The notes under the pieces: model-generated
Database searches by the model: none
Seen by the model: only the letters and a program-made list of their open reading frames with translations
What the model was told of the DNA's origin: nothing
Made by a program: the position numbers and the translations under genes
Part shown: positions 7,317 to 13,841 of the stretch, piece by piece
Layout: each line of letters starts with the position of its first letter
How positions within the stretch are numbered: the first letter of the stretch is position 1
Assembly: GCA_024636355.1 (NCBI GenBank)
Contig: JAGXHH010000200.1
Coordinates: 1 to 14,635, forward strand
Direction of reading: 5' to 3'
DNA from: Desulfobacteraceae bacterium
GTDB taxonomy: Bacteria > Desulfobacterota > Desulfobacteria > Desulfobacterales > Desulfosalsimonadaceae
DNA length: 14,635 nucleotides

Positions 7317-8504
7317 TTATTTAAAATTATCTTTCCCCTCATAGACGACAGCTTCCAGAAGAGAAGCTTTTGTCTTAGCGGCTGCCGGAACATACAGGAA
7401 CCTTGCCGTTGCACCGGAAACCAATCGCCCGAACCGGTTTGCAAAACCTAACGCCGCCGCCCCGTTTACCGTGGCCATGGCCAGGATGTCCGCAGGGGAT
7501 ATTGCCGGAAATTTGCAGACGACAAATTCCATTTCATCAAAGAGGTTTAAGGTACTATTGCTCGCCAGACTGTCGGTACCCAGGCAGGGACGAATGCCCG
7601 CTGCCAGCATGGCTGCGATATCCGGAAGTTTCTGATGCAGAACCATATTGCTCCGCGGGCAAAGACACACCCGGACGCCGCGGTCGGCAAGTGTTGAAAA
7701 ATCCCGTTGGTCGCATTCCAGCAGGTGCACGGCGAGGGTTTTTTCATCCAGCAGCTTCAAGTAATCGCAGTATGCCACCGGGCGTTTTCCCGGAATGGTC
7801 CAACTGCTGACATCGATGCCCCGCTGGTTCATAAAATCGGCCCAATCGCCCTTCCCTTTCGTCAGAAACTCGACTTCCGCCGCCGATTCGGCCAGATGGA
7901 GCCCGAACGGGAGTTTTCTACGATCCGCCATCTGCTTGAGCGTCACCAGCAGGTCGGGTGCGGTGGTATGGGGCGCATGACCGGCAATTGAAAAGCGTTT
8001 GTCCGTTTCGAAATCAGATGGATTCGTATCCGCTTCCCGATCCGTTGGAAAAACGGTTCCGAGATATTCCCGGAACCAGATCCCGGCTGCAGGAGACGCT
8101 TCAAACAACTCGCGCGTGATGCCCAGCGATGCGATATCGCCAATAAGCACCGTGCCGGACGAGCAGATGCTCTCAAGCCCCTCGGTCGCCGACTCGATTA
8201 ACTGCTGCAGCTCCATTTCCTCCCGAAGCCGAATGACCGATTCCACCCACCCGATAAGTCCTGCGCTCGTGTCGGTGGCCCCTTTTAAACCTGAAAGCTC
8301 CAAATGGGTGTGGGCGTTGACCAGGCCCGGAAGAATCACACCCGGACCGCAATCGGTTACAGCCCCTGCGCTACCCGGTCCCCTGCCCTGCCCGACTTCG
8401 ACAATCGTTTCGTTTGCGACCCGCACATATCCATTTTCGATGATCGTCCAGGGATCGACCACGACCCATCCGGCGCGGTAAACCGTATCGTGCGACACGG
8501 ACAA
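7317..8504 (-). CDS. mqnX: Amidohydrolase, probable aminodeoxyfutalosine deaminase
   Basis: This is a metal-dependent amidohydrolase of the cytosine/adenosine deaminase-related type (cog0402). Metal and catalytic residues are visible: NAHTH (His65, His67), GLHLAES (His203, Glu206), AVHLLE (His260) and GTDSLASN (Asp311). Members of this group in other bacteria are known to deaminate 6-amino-6-deoxyfutalosine to futalosine. Here it sits between mqnC and mqnA, and the neighbouring hydrolase looks specific for futalosine, so that function fits the pathway. The substrate is inferred from context, since other adenosine-like substrates share these motifs. No ATG exists near the N-terminus. The gene starts at TTG 8504, one base after the mqnC stop, or at GTG 8498. 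Either implies translation by coupling to mqnC. Confidence 0.83.
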   Translation of the reverse strand: MSVSHDTVYRAGWVVVDPWTIIENGYVRVANETIVEVGQGRGPGSAGAVTDCGPGVILPGLVNAHTHLELSGLKGATDTSAGLIGWVESVIRLREEMELQQLIESATEGLESICSSGTVLIGDIASLGITRELFEASPAAGIWFREYLGTVFPTDREADTNPSDFETDKRFSIAGHAPHTTAPDLLVTLKQMADRRKLPFGLHLAESAAEVEFLTKGKGDWADFMNQRGIDVSSWTIPGKRPVAYCDYLKLLDEKTLAVHLLECDQRDFSTLADRGVRVCLCPRSNMVLHQKLPDIAAMLAAGIRPCLGTDSLASNSTLNLFDEMEFVVCKFPAISPADILAMATVNGAAALGFANRFGRLVSGATARFLYVPAAAKTKASLLEAVVYEGKDNFK

Positions 8505-8505
8505 T

Positions 8506-9570
8506 TCAAGCGACCCGTTTGACCGGCTGATAGAAACAATCCCGCTGGCATGCTGTGTACCCGGCGTCTTCGATCAGCCGGACGATTTCCGACTGCGGCA
8601 GCCGGAAACGTACGCCAGCGGCGGCCACCACGTTTTCCTCGATCATTGTGCTGCCGAAATCATTGGCCCCGAACGCCAGGGCCAGCTGGGCGATTTTTTC
8701 ACCCTGGGTTACCCAGGATGCCTGGATGTTGTCGACATTGTCCAGAAAGATCCGGGAAACTGCCAGAACTTTCAAATAAGCGGCCGCACTGGCCGGCTTC
8801 AAATCGATCCGGGTGTTGGCCGGCTGGAAGGTCCAGGGAATAAATGCGGTAAACCCGCCGGTTTCATCCTGGAGCGACCGGATTTTGTTCAGGTGTTCGA
8901 TCACATGGTGCGGAGATTCGATGTGGCCGAACATCATGGTGGCCGTGGTTCGCAATCCCAGCTCATGGGCCGTGCGCATGACACCGAGCCACTTGTCCGC
9001 ATTGCACTTGTTCGGTGCGATCCGGCTGCGGATATCGTCGCAGAGAATTTCGGCACCGCCGCCGGGGATCGAGCCGAGTCCGGCATCGATGAAATCGCGC
9101 AGGACGGCATCCACTGCCATATTGTTCTGCTCGGCGATAAAGACAATCTCGGGCGGGGAAAAACCGTGGATGTGTATGGGAAAATTGGCCTTGATGAAGC
9201 GAAGCATATCCAGGTAATCGTCAAACGTCAGGTTCGGATTCATCCCGCCCTGCAGCAGGATCTGGGTGCCGCCAAGCGCAAGGGTTTCTTCTATTTTCTG
9301 CCGCAGGATGTCGTTATCGAGCACATAGGCTTCCGGGTGCTCCGGCGGACGAAAAAACGCGCAGAACCGGCATCCCGAAACACAGGCATTGGTATAATTG
9401 ATGTTCCGGTCGGAGACGAACGTGACAACCGGTTCGGGATGCAATCGGTTCCGGACGCGACCGGCCAGGTCTGCCAGTGTCAGCAGGTCGGCATGCGCCA
9501 GAAGGTACAAGGCCTCATCAGGTGAGATCCGGCGATTGTTTTCAATTTTAACAGTATCGGATAGAGTCAT
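8506..9570 (-). CDS. mqnC: Cyclic dehypoxanthine futalosine synthase (radical SAM)
   Basis: MqnC is a radical SAM enzyme that cyclises dehypoxanthine futalosine. The cluster-binding motif CVSGCRFC supplies Cys63, Cys67 and Cys70 counted from the chosen start, preceded by the family context NINYTNAC. LLQGGMNPNLTFDDYL and SIPGGGAEIL are further signatures shared with MqnC relatives. The frame can be extended to 9636, inside mqnE, but the ATG at 9570 gives 354 residues and an N-terminus of normal length, seven bases after the mqnE stop, so I prefer it. The ribosome site is weak, which suggests coupling to mqnE. It is a paralogue of MqnE; the two are told apart by flanking motifs and by being adjacent. 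Confidence 0.93.
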   Translation of the reverse strand: MTLSDTVKIENNRRISPDEALYLLAHADLLTLADLAGRVRNRLHPEPVVTFVSDRNINYTNACVSGCRFCAFFRPPEHPEAYVLDNDILRQKIEETLALGGTQILLQGGMNPNLTFDDYLDMLRFIKANFPIHIHGFSPPEIVFIAEQNNMAVDAVLRDFIDAGLGSIPGGGAEILCDDIRSRIAPNKCNADKWLGVMRTAHELGLRTTATMMFGHIESPHHVIEHLNKIRSLQDETGGFTAFIPWTFQPANTRIDLKPASAAAYLKVLAVSRIFLDNVDNIQASWVTQGEKIAQLALAFGANDFGSTMIEENVVAAAGVRFRLPQSEIVRLIEDAGYTACQRDCFYQPVKRVA

Positions 9571-9577
9571 AGTGTAA

Positions 9578-10687
9578 TCAATTCGTGAGAACCGGTTGAT
9601 AAAAGGCATCGCGTTCCACGGGGGTATAGCCGGCATCGGTGATCATATCGTGGATCTGCGTCCGGGTCAGCCCCTTGGCGGATTTGGCGCCGGCCATGTG
9701 GGTGATGGTTTCTTCGATGATCGTTCCGTCCAAATCGTCTGCACCAAACGAAAGCGCCACCTGGGCCAGCTTTTCGCCGATCATGACCCAGTATGCCTTG
9801 ATATGCGCGAAGTTGTCGAGCATAAGACGGGCGATGGCAACCGTTTTCAGGTCGTCGAATGCCGTGGTTTGGGCAAGGTTGTCAAGTCCCGTATTTTTGG
9901 AATGAAATGCCAGCGGGATAAACGCCGAAAAACCGCCGGTCCGATCCTGGAGTTCCCGCAGCCGGATAAAGTGGGCGATCCGCTCTTCTTTTGTTTCCAT
10001 ATGCCCGTAGAGCATGGTGGCGTTGGAAACCAGACCGGCGCGGTGAATCTCTTCCGTAACCGAAAGCCAACGCTCACCGTTGATCTTATTCGGAAACAGG
10101 GCATTTCGGACCCGGTCGCTCATGACCTCGGCCCCGCCGCCGGGCACCATGGAAAGCCCCGCCTGCTTTAATTCATCAAGGGTGCCGGCTATCGTATTTC
10201 CCGAAAGCGTTGCCAGGTGGTCGATTTCGACCGCCGTAAACGCCTTGATAGTGGCCGTCGGCCGCAGACAGCGGATCGTCGCCAGCAGTTCGAGGTAATA
10301 GTCAAACGGCAGTTCCGGATTAATCCCCCCGACCATATGGATTTCCTGAACGGGTTCGTCTTTCCGTGCGGAGATGCGTTCGGCGACATCATCGGCTGTC
10401 ATCGTATAGGCGCCGTTATCTCCCTTATCCCTCGCAAACGCACAGAATTTGCACCGGTTGATACAAACATTCGTATAATTGATATGCTGGTTGTATACAA
10501 AAAAGGCATTTCGCCCGTGCCGGTTCCGGCGGACTTCATCGGCAATGGCACCGATTCCGATGAGATCCGGACTTCGATACAGGGACAGGCCGTCTTCGGC
10601 GTTGAGGCGGATGCCACATTGAATCTTTTCGCGTATTTCTACAAGTGACGGATCGGTCGGTGTGACCGTTTGATTTGATTTCATCAT
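9578..10687 (-). CDS. mqnE: Aminodeoxyfutalosine synthase (radical SAM)
   Basis: MqnE uses a 5'-deoxyadenosyl radical from SAM to join the MqnA product with the adenosyl group, giving 6-amino-6-deoxyfutalosine. The iron-sulfur motif CINRCKFC gives Cys75, Cys79 and Cys82 in the context HINYTNVC. EIHMVGGINPELPFDYYLEL and SMVPGGGAEVMSDRV are characteristic of MqnE rather than MqnC. The 369-residue length is normal. Two ATGs are in tandem at the start (10687 and 10684) with no Shine-Dalgarno sequence upstream; instead a TATAAT lies nine bases before the first ATG, so the message may be nearly leaderless. It is the first gene of the minus-strand operon. Confidence 0.94.
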   Translation of the reverse strand: MMKSNQTVTPTDPSLVEIREKIQCGIRLNAEDGLSLYRSPDLIGIGAIADEVRRNRHGRNAFFVYNQHINYTNVCINRCKFCAFARDKGDNGAYTMTADDVAERISARKDEPVQEIHMVGGINPELPFDYYLELLATIRCLRPTATIKAFTAVEIDHLATLSGNTIAGTLDELKQAGLSMVPGGGAEVMSDRVRNALFPNKINGERWLSVTEEIHRAGLVSNATMLYGHMETKEERIAHFIRLRELQDRTGGFSAFIPLAFHSKNTGLDNLAQTTAFDDLKTVAIARLMLDNFAHIKAYWVMIGEKLAQVALSFGADDLDGTIIEETITHMAGAKSAKGLTRTQIHDMITDAGYTPVERDAFYQPVLTN

Positions 10688-10695
10688 GTATTCGG

Positions 10696-10724
10696 ATTAT
10701 AAAGGATAATTAGCAAGTTTAAAA
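10696..10724 (-). promoter_or_regulatory. Candidate mqnE operon promoter with consensus -10
   Basis: On the minus strand a perfect TATAAT occupies 10701-10696. Seventeen bases upstream is TTTTAA (10724-10719), a poor -35. Initiation six to eight bases after the -10 would fall one to three bases before the mqnE ATG, giving a leaderless transcript. The palindrome at 10727-10740 adjoins the -35 position. Confidence 0.45.
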
Positions 10725-10726
10725 AG

Positions 10727-10740
10727 TGACCAGGTGGTCA
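10727..10740. promoter_or_regulatory. Perfect palindrome TGACCAGGTGGTCA, candidate TetR-type operator
   Basis: Two perfectly inverted six-base arms (TGACCA and TGGTCA) surround a GG centre. The site lies just upstream of the mqnE -35 position in the divergent region shared with the thioesterase operon. Size and symmetry fit a TetR-family dimer site, and the only TetR domain in the window is the MqnB fusion. Binding by that protein is an inference. Confidence 0.5.
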
Positions 10741-10748
10741 TAAATATA

Positions 10749-10781
10749 CCCTCAAGGGGGGAGCTTGCAAGGATTTTTTTT
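10749..10781 (+). repeat. CCCTC(G/A)AGGGGGGAG element with T-run, copy 2
   Basis: The 15-mer CCCTCAAGGGGGGAG (10749-10763) differs at one base from the copy at 454-468. A run of eight T ends at 10781. As with the other copy, no plus-strand gene ends upstream of it. Confidence 0.35.
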
Positions 10782-10808
10782 ACTCGCTGCTGCTCACAGG
10801 TTTCAATT

Positions 10809-10828
10809 AAATCGTGATAAATCGTGAT
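10809..10828. repeat. Perfect 10-base tandem repeat AAATCGTGAT x2
   Basis: Two identical ten-base units are directly adjacent, about one helical turn apart, and end 27 bases before the thioesterase ATG. Direct repeats at ten-base spacing can bind a regulator on one DNA face; no protein is assigned. A GTG inside the first unit is in frame with the gene but lacks support as a start. Confidence 0.4.
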
Positions 10829-10855
10829 CAGAAAATTGCTGAAGGAATCTCGAAT

Positions 10856-11242
10856 ATGGACATTCAAACCCACCGAAACATCGATCGGAAACTGTGCGGC
10901 ACTCCAATGGAAGTCGCCCCGGATTTTGCCCGGGTGGAACTCCGGACAACGGAAGATATGGCTGTCGATCTTTCAGGGCTTACCCACGGGGGATTTATTT
11001 TCGGATTAGCCGATCATGCGGCAATGCTTGCCGTAAACCACCCGAATGTGGTCCTGGGCGGTTCCGACGTGCGGTTTTTAAAACCGGTTAAAACAGGGGA
11101 AACAATTGCCGCCGAAGCACGGGTCACCAGTTCCGATGGAAAGAAACGTACGGTAACCGCCGAAGTTTTTAGAAACAATGAAAAAGTGTTCACCGGCCGG
11201 TTCGACTGTTTTGTTCTGGATAAACATGTGCTGGGAAGATAA
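10856..11242 (+). CDS. Hotdog-fold thioesterase (PaaI-like)
   Basis: This 128-residue protein matches the single-domain hotdog thioesterase family that hydrolyses acyl-CoA or aryl-CoA thioesters. The active-site signature is HGGFIFGLADHAA at about residues 44-56, with Asp53 at the usual catalytic position. A longer version from GTG 10814 is possible, but the ATG at 10856 has GAAGGA eight bases upstream and is preferred. The substrate cannot be told from sequence. The futalosine pathway uses no CoA intermediates, so nearness to the mqn genes need not mean shared function. It leads a plus-strand operon with a 13-base gap to the peptidase gene, and shares its upstream region with mqnE. Confidence 0.85.
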   Translation: MDIQTHRNIDRKLCGTPMEVAPDFARVELRTTEDMAVDLSGLTHGGFIFGLADHAAMLAVNHPNVVLGGSDVRFLKPVKTGETIAAEARVTSSDGKKRTVTAEVFRNNEKVFTGRFDCFVLDKHVLGR

Positions 11243-11255
11243 AAAAGGACATACA

Positions 11256-12365
11256 ATGGCAAACATTTTTAAACAACGGATTCAATCCGTAAGGAAAAAA
11301 TTACCCGACCGTCAGATTGACGCCCTGCTGGTACAAATCGAAGAAAACCGTCGGTATTTGAGCGGTTTTACCGGTGAAGACGGCGGATATGACGAATCGG
11401 CAGGCGTGCTCCTGATCACTGCAGACGATCTTATCCTGGCAACAGATTCCCGTTACACCCTCCAGGCCGAAAACGAATGCCCCGACTACAAGGTTTTTAC
11501 CTATAAAAAAGGACTTTCCAGGGAGCTGCCGGGAATTGTCCGGGATCTGGGCATCAGGCGACTCGGCTTCGAAGTGCGGCGGATGAGCTGCGAGCAGTTT
11601 GAACTGATCCATAAACATCTGAAAGAAGAAGATGTTACGGTAGACCTTGCCGGCACAAAGGACATTGTCGAAGAATTGCGGATCATCAAGGATGAAGCCG
11701 AGATCGAGGCAATGCGGAAGGCTGTCGGTATCGCGGAAAACGCCCTGTCAGAATTGCTGAACTACCTTTCGCCCGACATGTCTGAAATAGATGCCGCCTG
11801 GGCCATTGAAAAATCAATGCGCCAGTCCGGCGCGCAATCGGTATCCTTTCCGGTCATCGTGGCCGCCGGAAAAAATGCTGCCCTGCCCCACGCCATTCCC
11901 GGAAACCGTGCCATCCAAAAAGGCGAGCCCGTTCTTTTCGACTGGGGCGCGAAACTGGACGGGTACTGCAGCGATACCTCCCGGACAATTCTGCTGGGCA
12001 GGCCGGACACCCAATTCGAAAGAATTTTCAATGCCGTCTACGATGCCCAGCAGAAAGCGATTGCTGCAATCCGGCCGGGGGCCTTCACCGGGGATATCGA
12101 TGCCATCGCACGGGAAACCCTGAAGGAAAAGGAACTCGACGCCTATTTCGGACACGGCCTGGGGCATGGCGTCGGTCTGGCCATCCATGAACAGCCGTCA
12201 CTGAGTCCCGTGCCGGAAAGGAATGTGGAAATAAAGGAAGGGATGGTTTTTACCGTCGAACCCGGTGTCTACATTTCCGACTGGGGCGGGATCCGCCTGG
12301 AAAACATGGTGGTGGTCCGCAAAGAAGGACCGGAAATTCTAAACCAGCTTAATGTTCGGATGTAG
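11256..12365 (+). CDS. M24-family Xaa-Pro aminopeptidase/dipeptidase
   Basis: This is a cytoplasmic dinuclear metallopeptidase of the pita-bread fold that cleaves peptide bonds next to proline. The N-terminal creatinase-like domain covers about residues 1-135 and the catalytic domain the rest. All five metal ligands are present: Asp229 and Asp240 (LFDWGAKLDGYCSD), His304 (GHGLGHGVG), Glu335 (VEPG) and Glu349 (RLEN). The frame extends upstream into the thioesterase gene (to 11178), but the ATG at 11256 has AAAAAAGGA seven bases before it and gives a standard 369-residue protein. Whether it is an aminopeptidase P or a prolidase is not resolved. It is followed nine bases later by xerD. Confidence 0.92.
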   Translation: MANIFKQRIQSVRKKLPDRQIDALLVQIEENRRYLSGFTGEDGGYDESAGVLLITADDLILATDSRYTLQAENECPDYKVFTYKKGLSRELPGIVRDLGIRRLGFEVRRMSCEQFELIHKHLKEEDVTVDLAGTKDIVEELRIIKDEAEIEAMRKAVGIAENALSELLNYLSPDMSEIDAAWAIEKSMRQSGAQSVSFPVIVAAGKNAALPHAIPGNRAIQKGEPVLFDWGAKLDGYCSDTSRTILLGRPDTQFERIFNAVYDAQQKAIAAIRPGAFTGDIDAIARETLKEKELDAYFGHGLGHGVGLAIHEQPSLSPVPERNVEIKEGMVFTVEPGVYISDWGGIRLENMVVVRKEGPEILNQLNVRM

Positions 12366-12374
12366 GCTCCCGAT

Positions 12375-13283
12375 ATGGCCATTCGACAACTCGGCATTTC
12401 CCGGCTCATCGACCAGTATGTAAACTATCTGCTGGTGGAAAAGGGATTGGCCGATGCCACCCTCGAATCCTACAGTGCCGATCTTGCCCGGTTTACCGAT
12501 TTTTTAACCGAAAAACAGATCTTCCGGATAGCGGAGGCCGATACGGTCGCAATATTGAAGTACCTCCTGGATCTGCGGGACCAGGGCCTGGGCATCCGCT
12601 CCCGAGCCCGGCACCTGGTGACCCTGCGCGGTTTTTTCCGGTTCCTGGTCGCTGAAAAAGTTATCAGCCGTGATCCGGTGCGCCTGGTGGACCTGCCGAA
12701 ATTCGGCCTGAAACTTCCCCATGTCCTGTCGATCAACGAGATCACCGAACTGCTCGAAACACCGGAAATAAAAAAACCGAAAGGACAGCGGGATGCGGCC
12801 ATGCTGGAACTGCTCTATGCCGCGGGGCTGCGCGTCAGCGAACTGTTGCATGTCAAACTGCAGGATATCAATCTGGAAGCGGGTTTTGTCCGGGTATTCG
12901 GTAAAGGATCCAAAGAACGGATCATTCCGATCGGCTCCCACGCAAAAAACAGAATCGGGCAGTACATCGCCGATGCCCGACCCGGATTGCTGAAAAATTA
13001 TGTAAGCGCTTACCTGTTTGTGGCCCGTGCCGGAAAGCCGATGACCCGCCAGGGTTTTTGGAAACTGATCAAGCAGTATGCCGTGACTGCTGGTTGCAGC
13101 AAACAAATCTCACCGCATACCTTCCGTCACTCCTTTGCCACCCACCTGCTCGAAGGGGGCGCCGACCTGCGGGCCGTCCAGATGATGCTGGGGCATGTGG
13201 ACATTTCCACCACACAGATTTACACCCATGTGGCACGCGACCATTTGAAACAGATGCACGAGCGGTATCATCCGCGGGGATAA
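12375..13283 (+). CDS. xerD: Site-specific tyrosine recombinase XerD
   Basis: XerD, with XerC, resolves chromosome dimers at dif sites during division. The 302-residue length fits. The N-terminal core-binding SAM-like domain spans about 11-95. The catalytic domain carries Arg153 (GLRVSELL), Lys177 (GKGSKER), His248 and Arg251 (HTFRHSFATHLLEGG), His274 (LGHVDISTT) and the nucleophile Tyr283 (QIYTHV), the complete XerD set. XerC is similar, so the D assignment rests on overall resemblance. No phage, integron or dif site is nearby, so it is more likely the housekeeping enzyme than a mobile-element integrase. It ends 15 bases from the converging pilZ gene, with no evident terminator. Confidence 0.9.
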   Translation: MAIRQLGISRLIDQYVNYLLVEKGLADATLESYSADLARFTDFLTEKQIFRIAEADTVAILKYLLDLRDQGLGIRSRARHLVTLRGFFRFLVAEKVISRDPVRLVDLPKFGLKLPHVLSINEITELLETPEIKKPKGQRDAAMLELLYAAGLRVSELLHVKLQDINLEAGFVRVFGKGSKERIIPIGSHAKNRIGQYIADARPGLLKNYVSAYLFVARAGKPMTRQGFWKLIKQYAVTAGCSKQISPHTFRHSFATHLLEGGADLRAVQMMLGHVDISTTQIYTHVARDHLKQMHERYHPRG

Positions 13284-13298
13284 TTCGATGGTTAGGAC

Positions 13299-13709
13299 TT
13301 AACCGAACAGGGGAATCAGATTGTCGAAGTGGACGCCGATGCCGCCGTCTTCAATGCGGACGACTTCGCCCTGGGTCTTGATGTGATCGCCATTGTCGGG
13401 GTGGGAAAAGGTCAGGGTTAGCTTGTCTCCCGGAGCGACTTTTTTTGTTATATCCATCTCGATAAACAAGCCGCCGGGACTGATGTTTTTAATGTACCCG
13501 GAAAAAAGGCGATTGCCCACCGCATATTCCACCACCATGAAATAGTCTCTTCGAGAATGCTTGCGCTTCTTGGAATCAAACTTCGCTTCGATTTCCTCAA
13601 GCAGTTCACTGCGTTCCTCAAGTGACATTTTAAGAATTGTTCCGAACAGTTTAGCAGTAACTGCGGAGAGATCGTCACTCTTACGGGCAATCTTTTTGGC
13701 TCCGGTCAT
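13299..13709 (-). CDS. PilZ domain protein, probable cyclic di-GMP receptor
   Basis: The PilZ domain covers about residues 48-135. It has the two c-di-GMP-binding motifs: an RxxxR-type stretch at 49-54 (RKHSRR) and NISPGG (Asn75, Ser77, Gly80). The first 45 residues are charged and probably helical, an extension of unknown role. Proteins of this size often link c-di-GMP level to motility or exopolysaccharide output. The start ATG at 13709 has AGGA nine bases upstream. It is a lone gene downstream of the right-edge secreted protein, with a promoter-like sequence of its own. Confidence 0.9.
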   Translation of the reverse strand: MTGAKKIARKSDDLSAVTAKLFGTILKMSLEERSELLEEIEAKFDSKKRKHSRRDYFMVVEYAVGNRLFSGYIKNISPGGLFIEMDITKKVAPGDKLTLTFSHPDNGDHIKTQGEVVRIEDGGIGVHFDNLIPLFG

Positions 13710-13752
13710 TTAATTTTCCTCTGGCGCTCGAAAGTTAATCTATAGCTGTAAC

Positions 13753-13781
13753 AAATACTCTATATTCTAAACATTTGTCAA
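13753..13781 (-). promoter_or_regulatory. Candidate promoter for the PilZ gene
   Basis: On the minus strand a perfect TTGACA -35 (13781-13776) is followed 17-18 bases later by GTATTT/TATTTG (about 13758-13752), a poor -10. It lies about 45 bases before the PilZ ATG. Confidence 0.3.
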
Positions 13782-13841
13782 AGCCATTTTGGATGATGCC
13801 AAGAAGAAAAACACTCCATTATCTTTCAACGCAATGTCGAT

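Noticed and set aside
8893..9525. A 210-codon plus-strand frame opposite mqnC
   Set aside because: It is antisense to the radical SAM enzyme with its CxxxCxxC motif intact, and it has no protein-like motifs.
9571..9636. Longer MqnC starting inside mqnE
   Set aside because: The extra 22 residues overlap mqnE coding sequence and lie outside the usual MqnC N-terminus; the ATG at 9570 gives a normal length.
12375..13283. Phage or integron integrase, marking a mobile element
   Set aside because: The protein matches XerD in length and residue spacing. No attachment repeats, tRNA or phage genes are present, and it is embedded in an ordinary operon.
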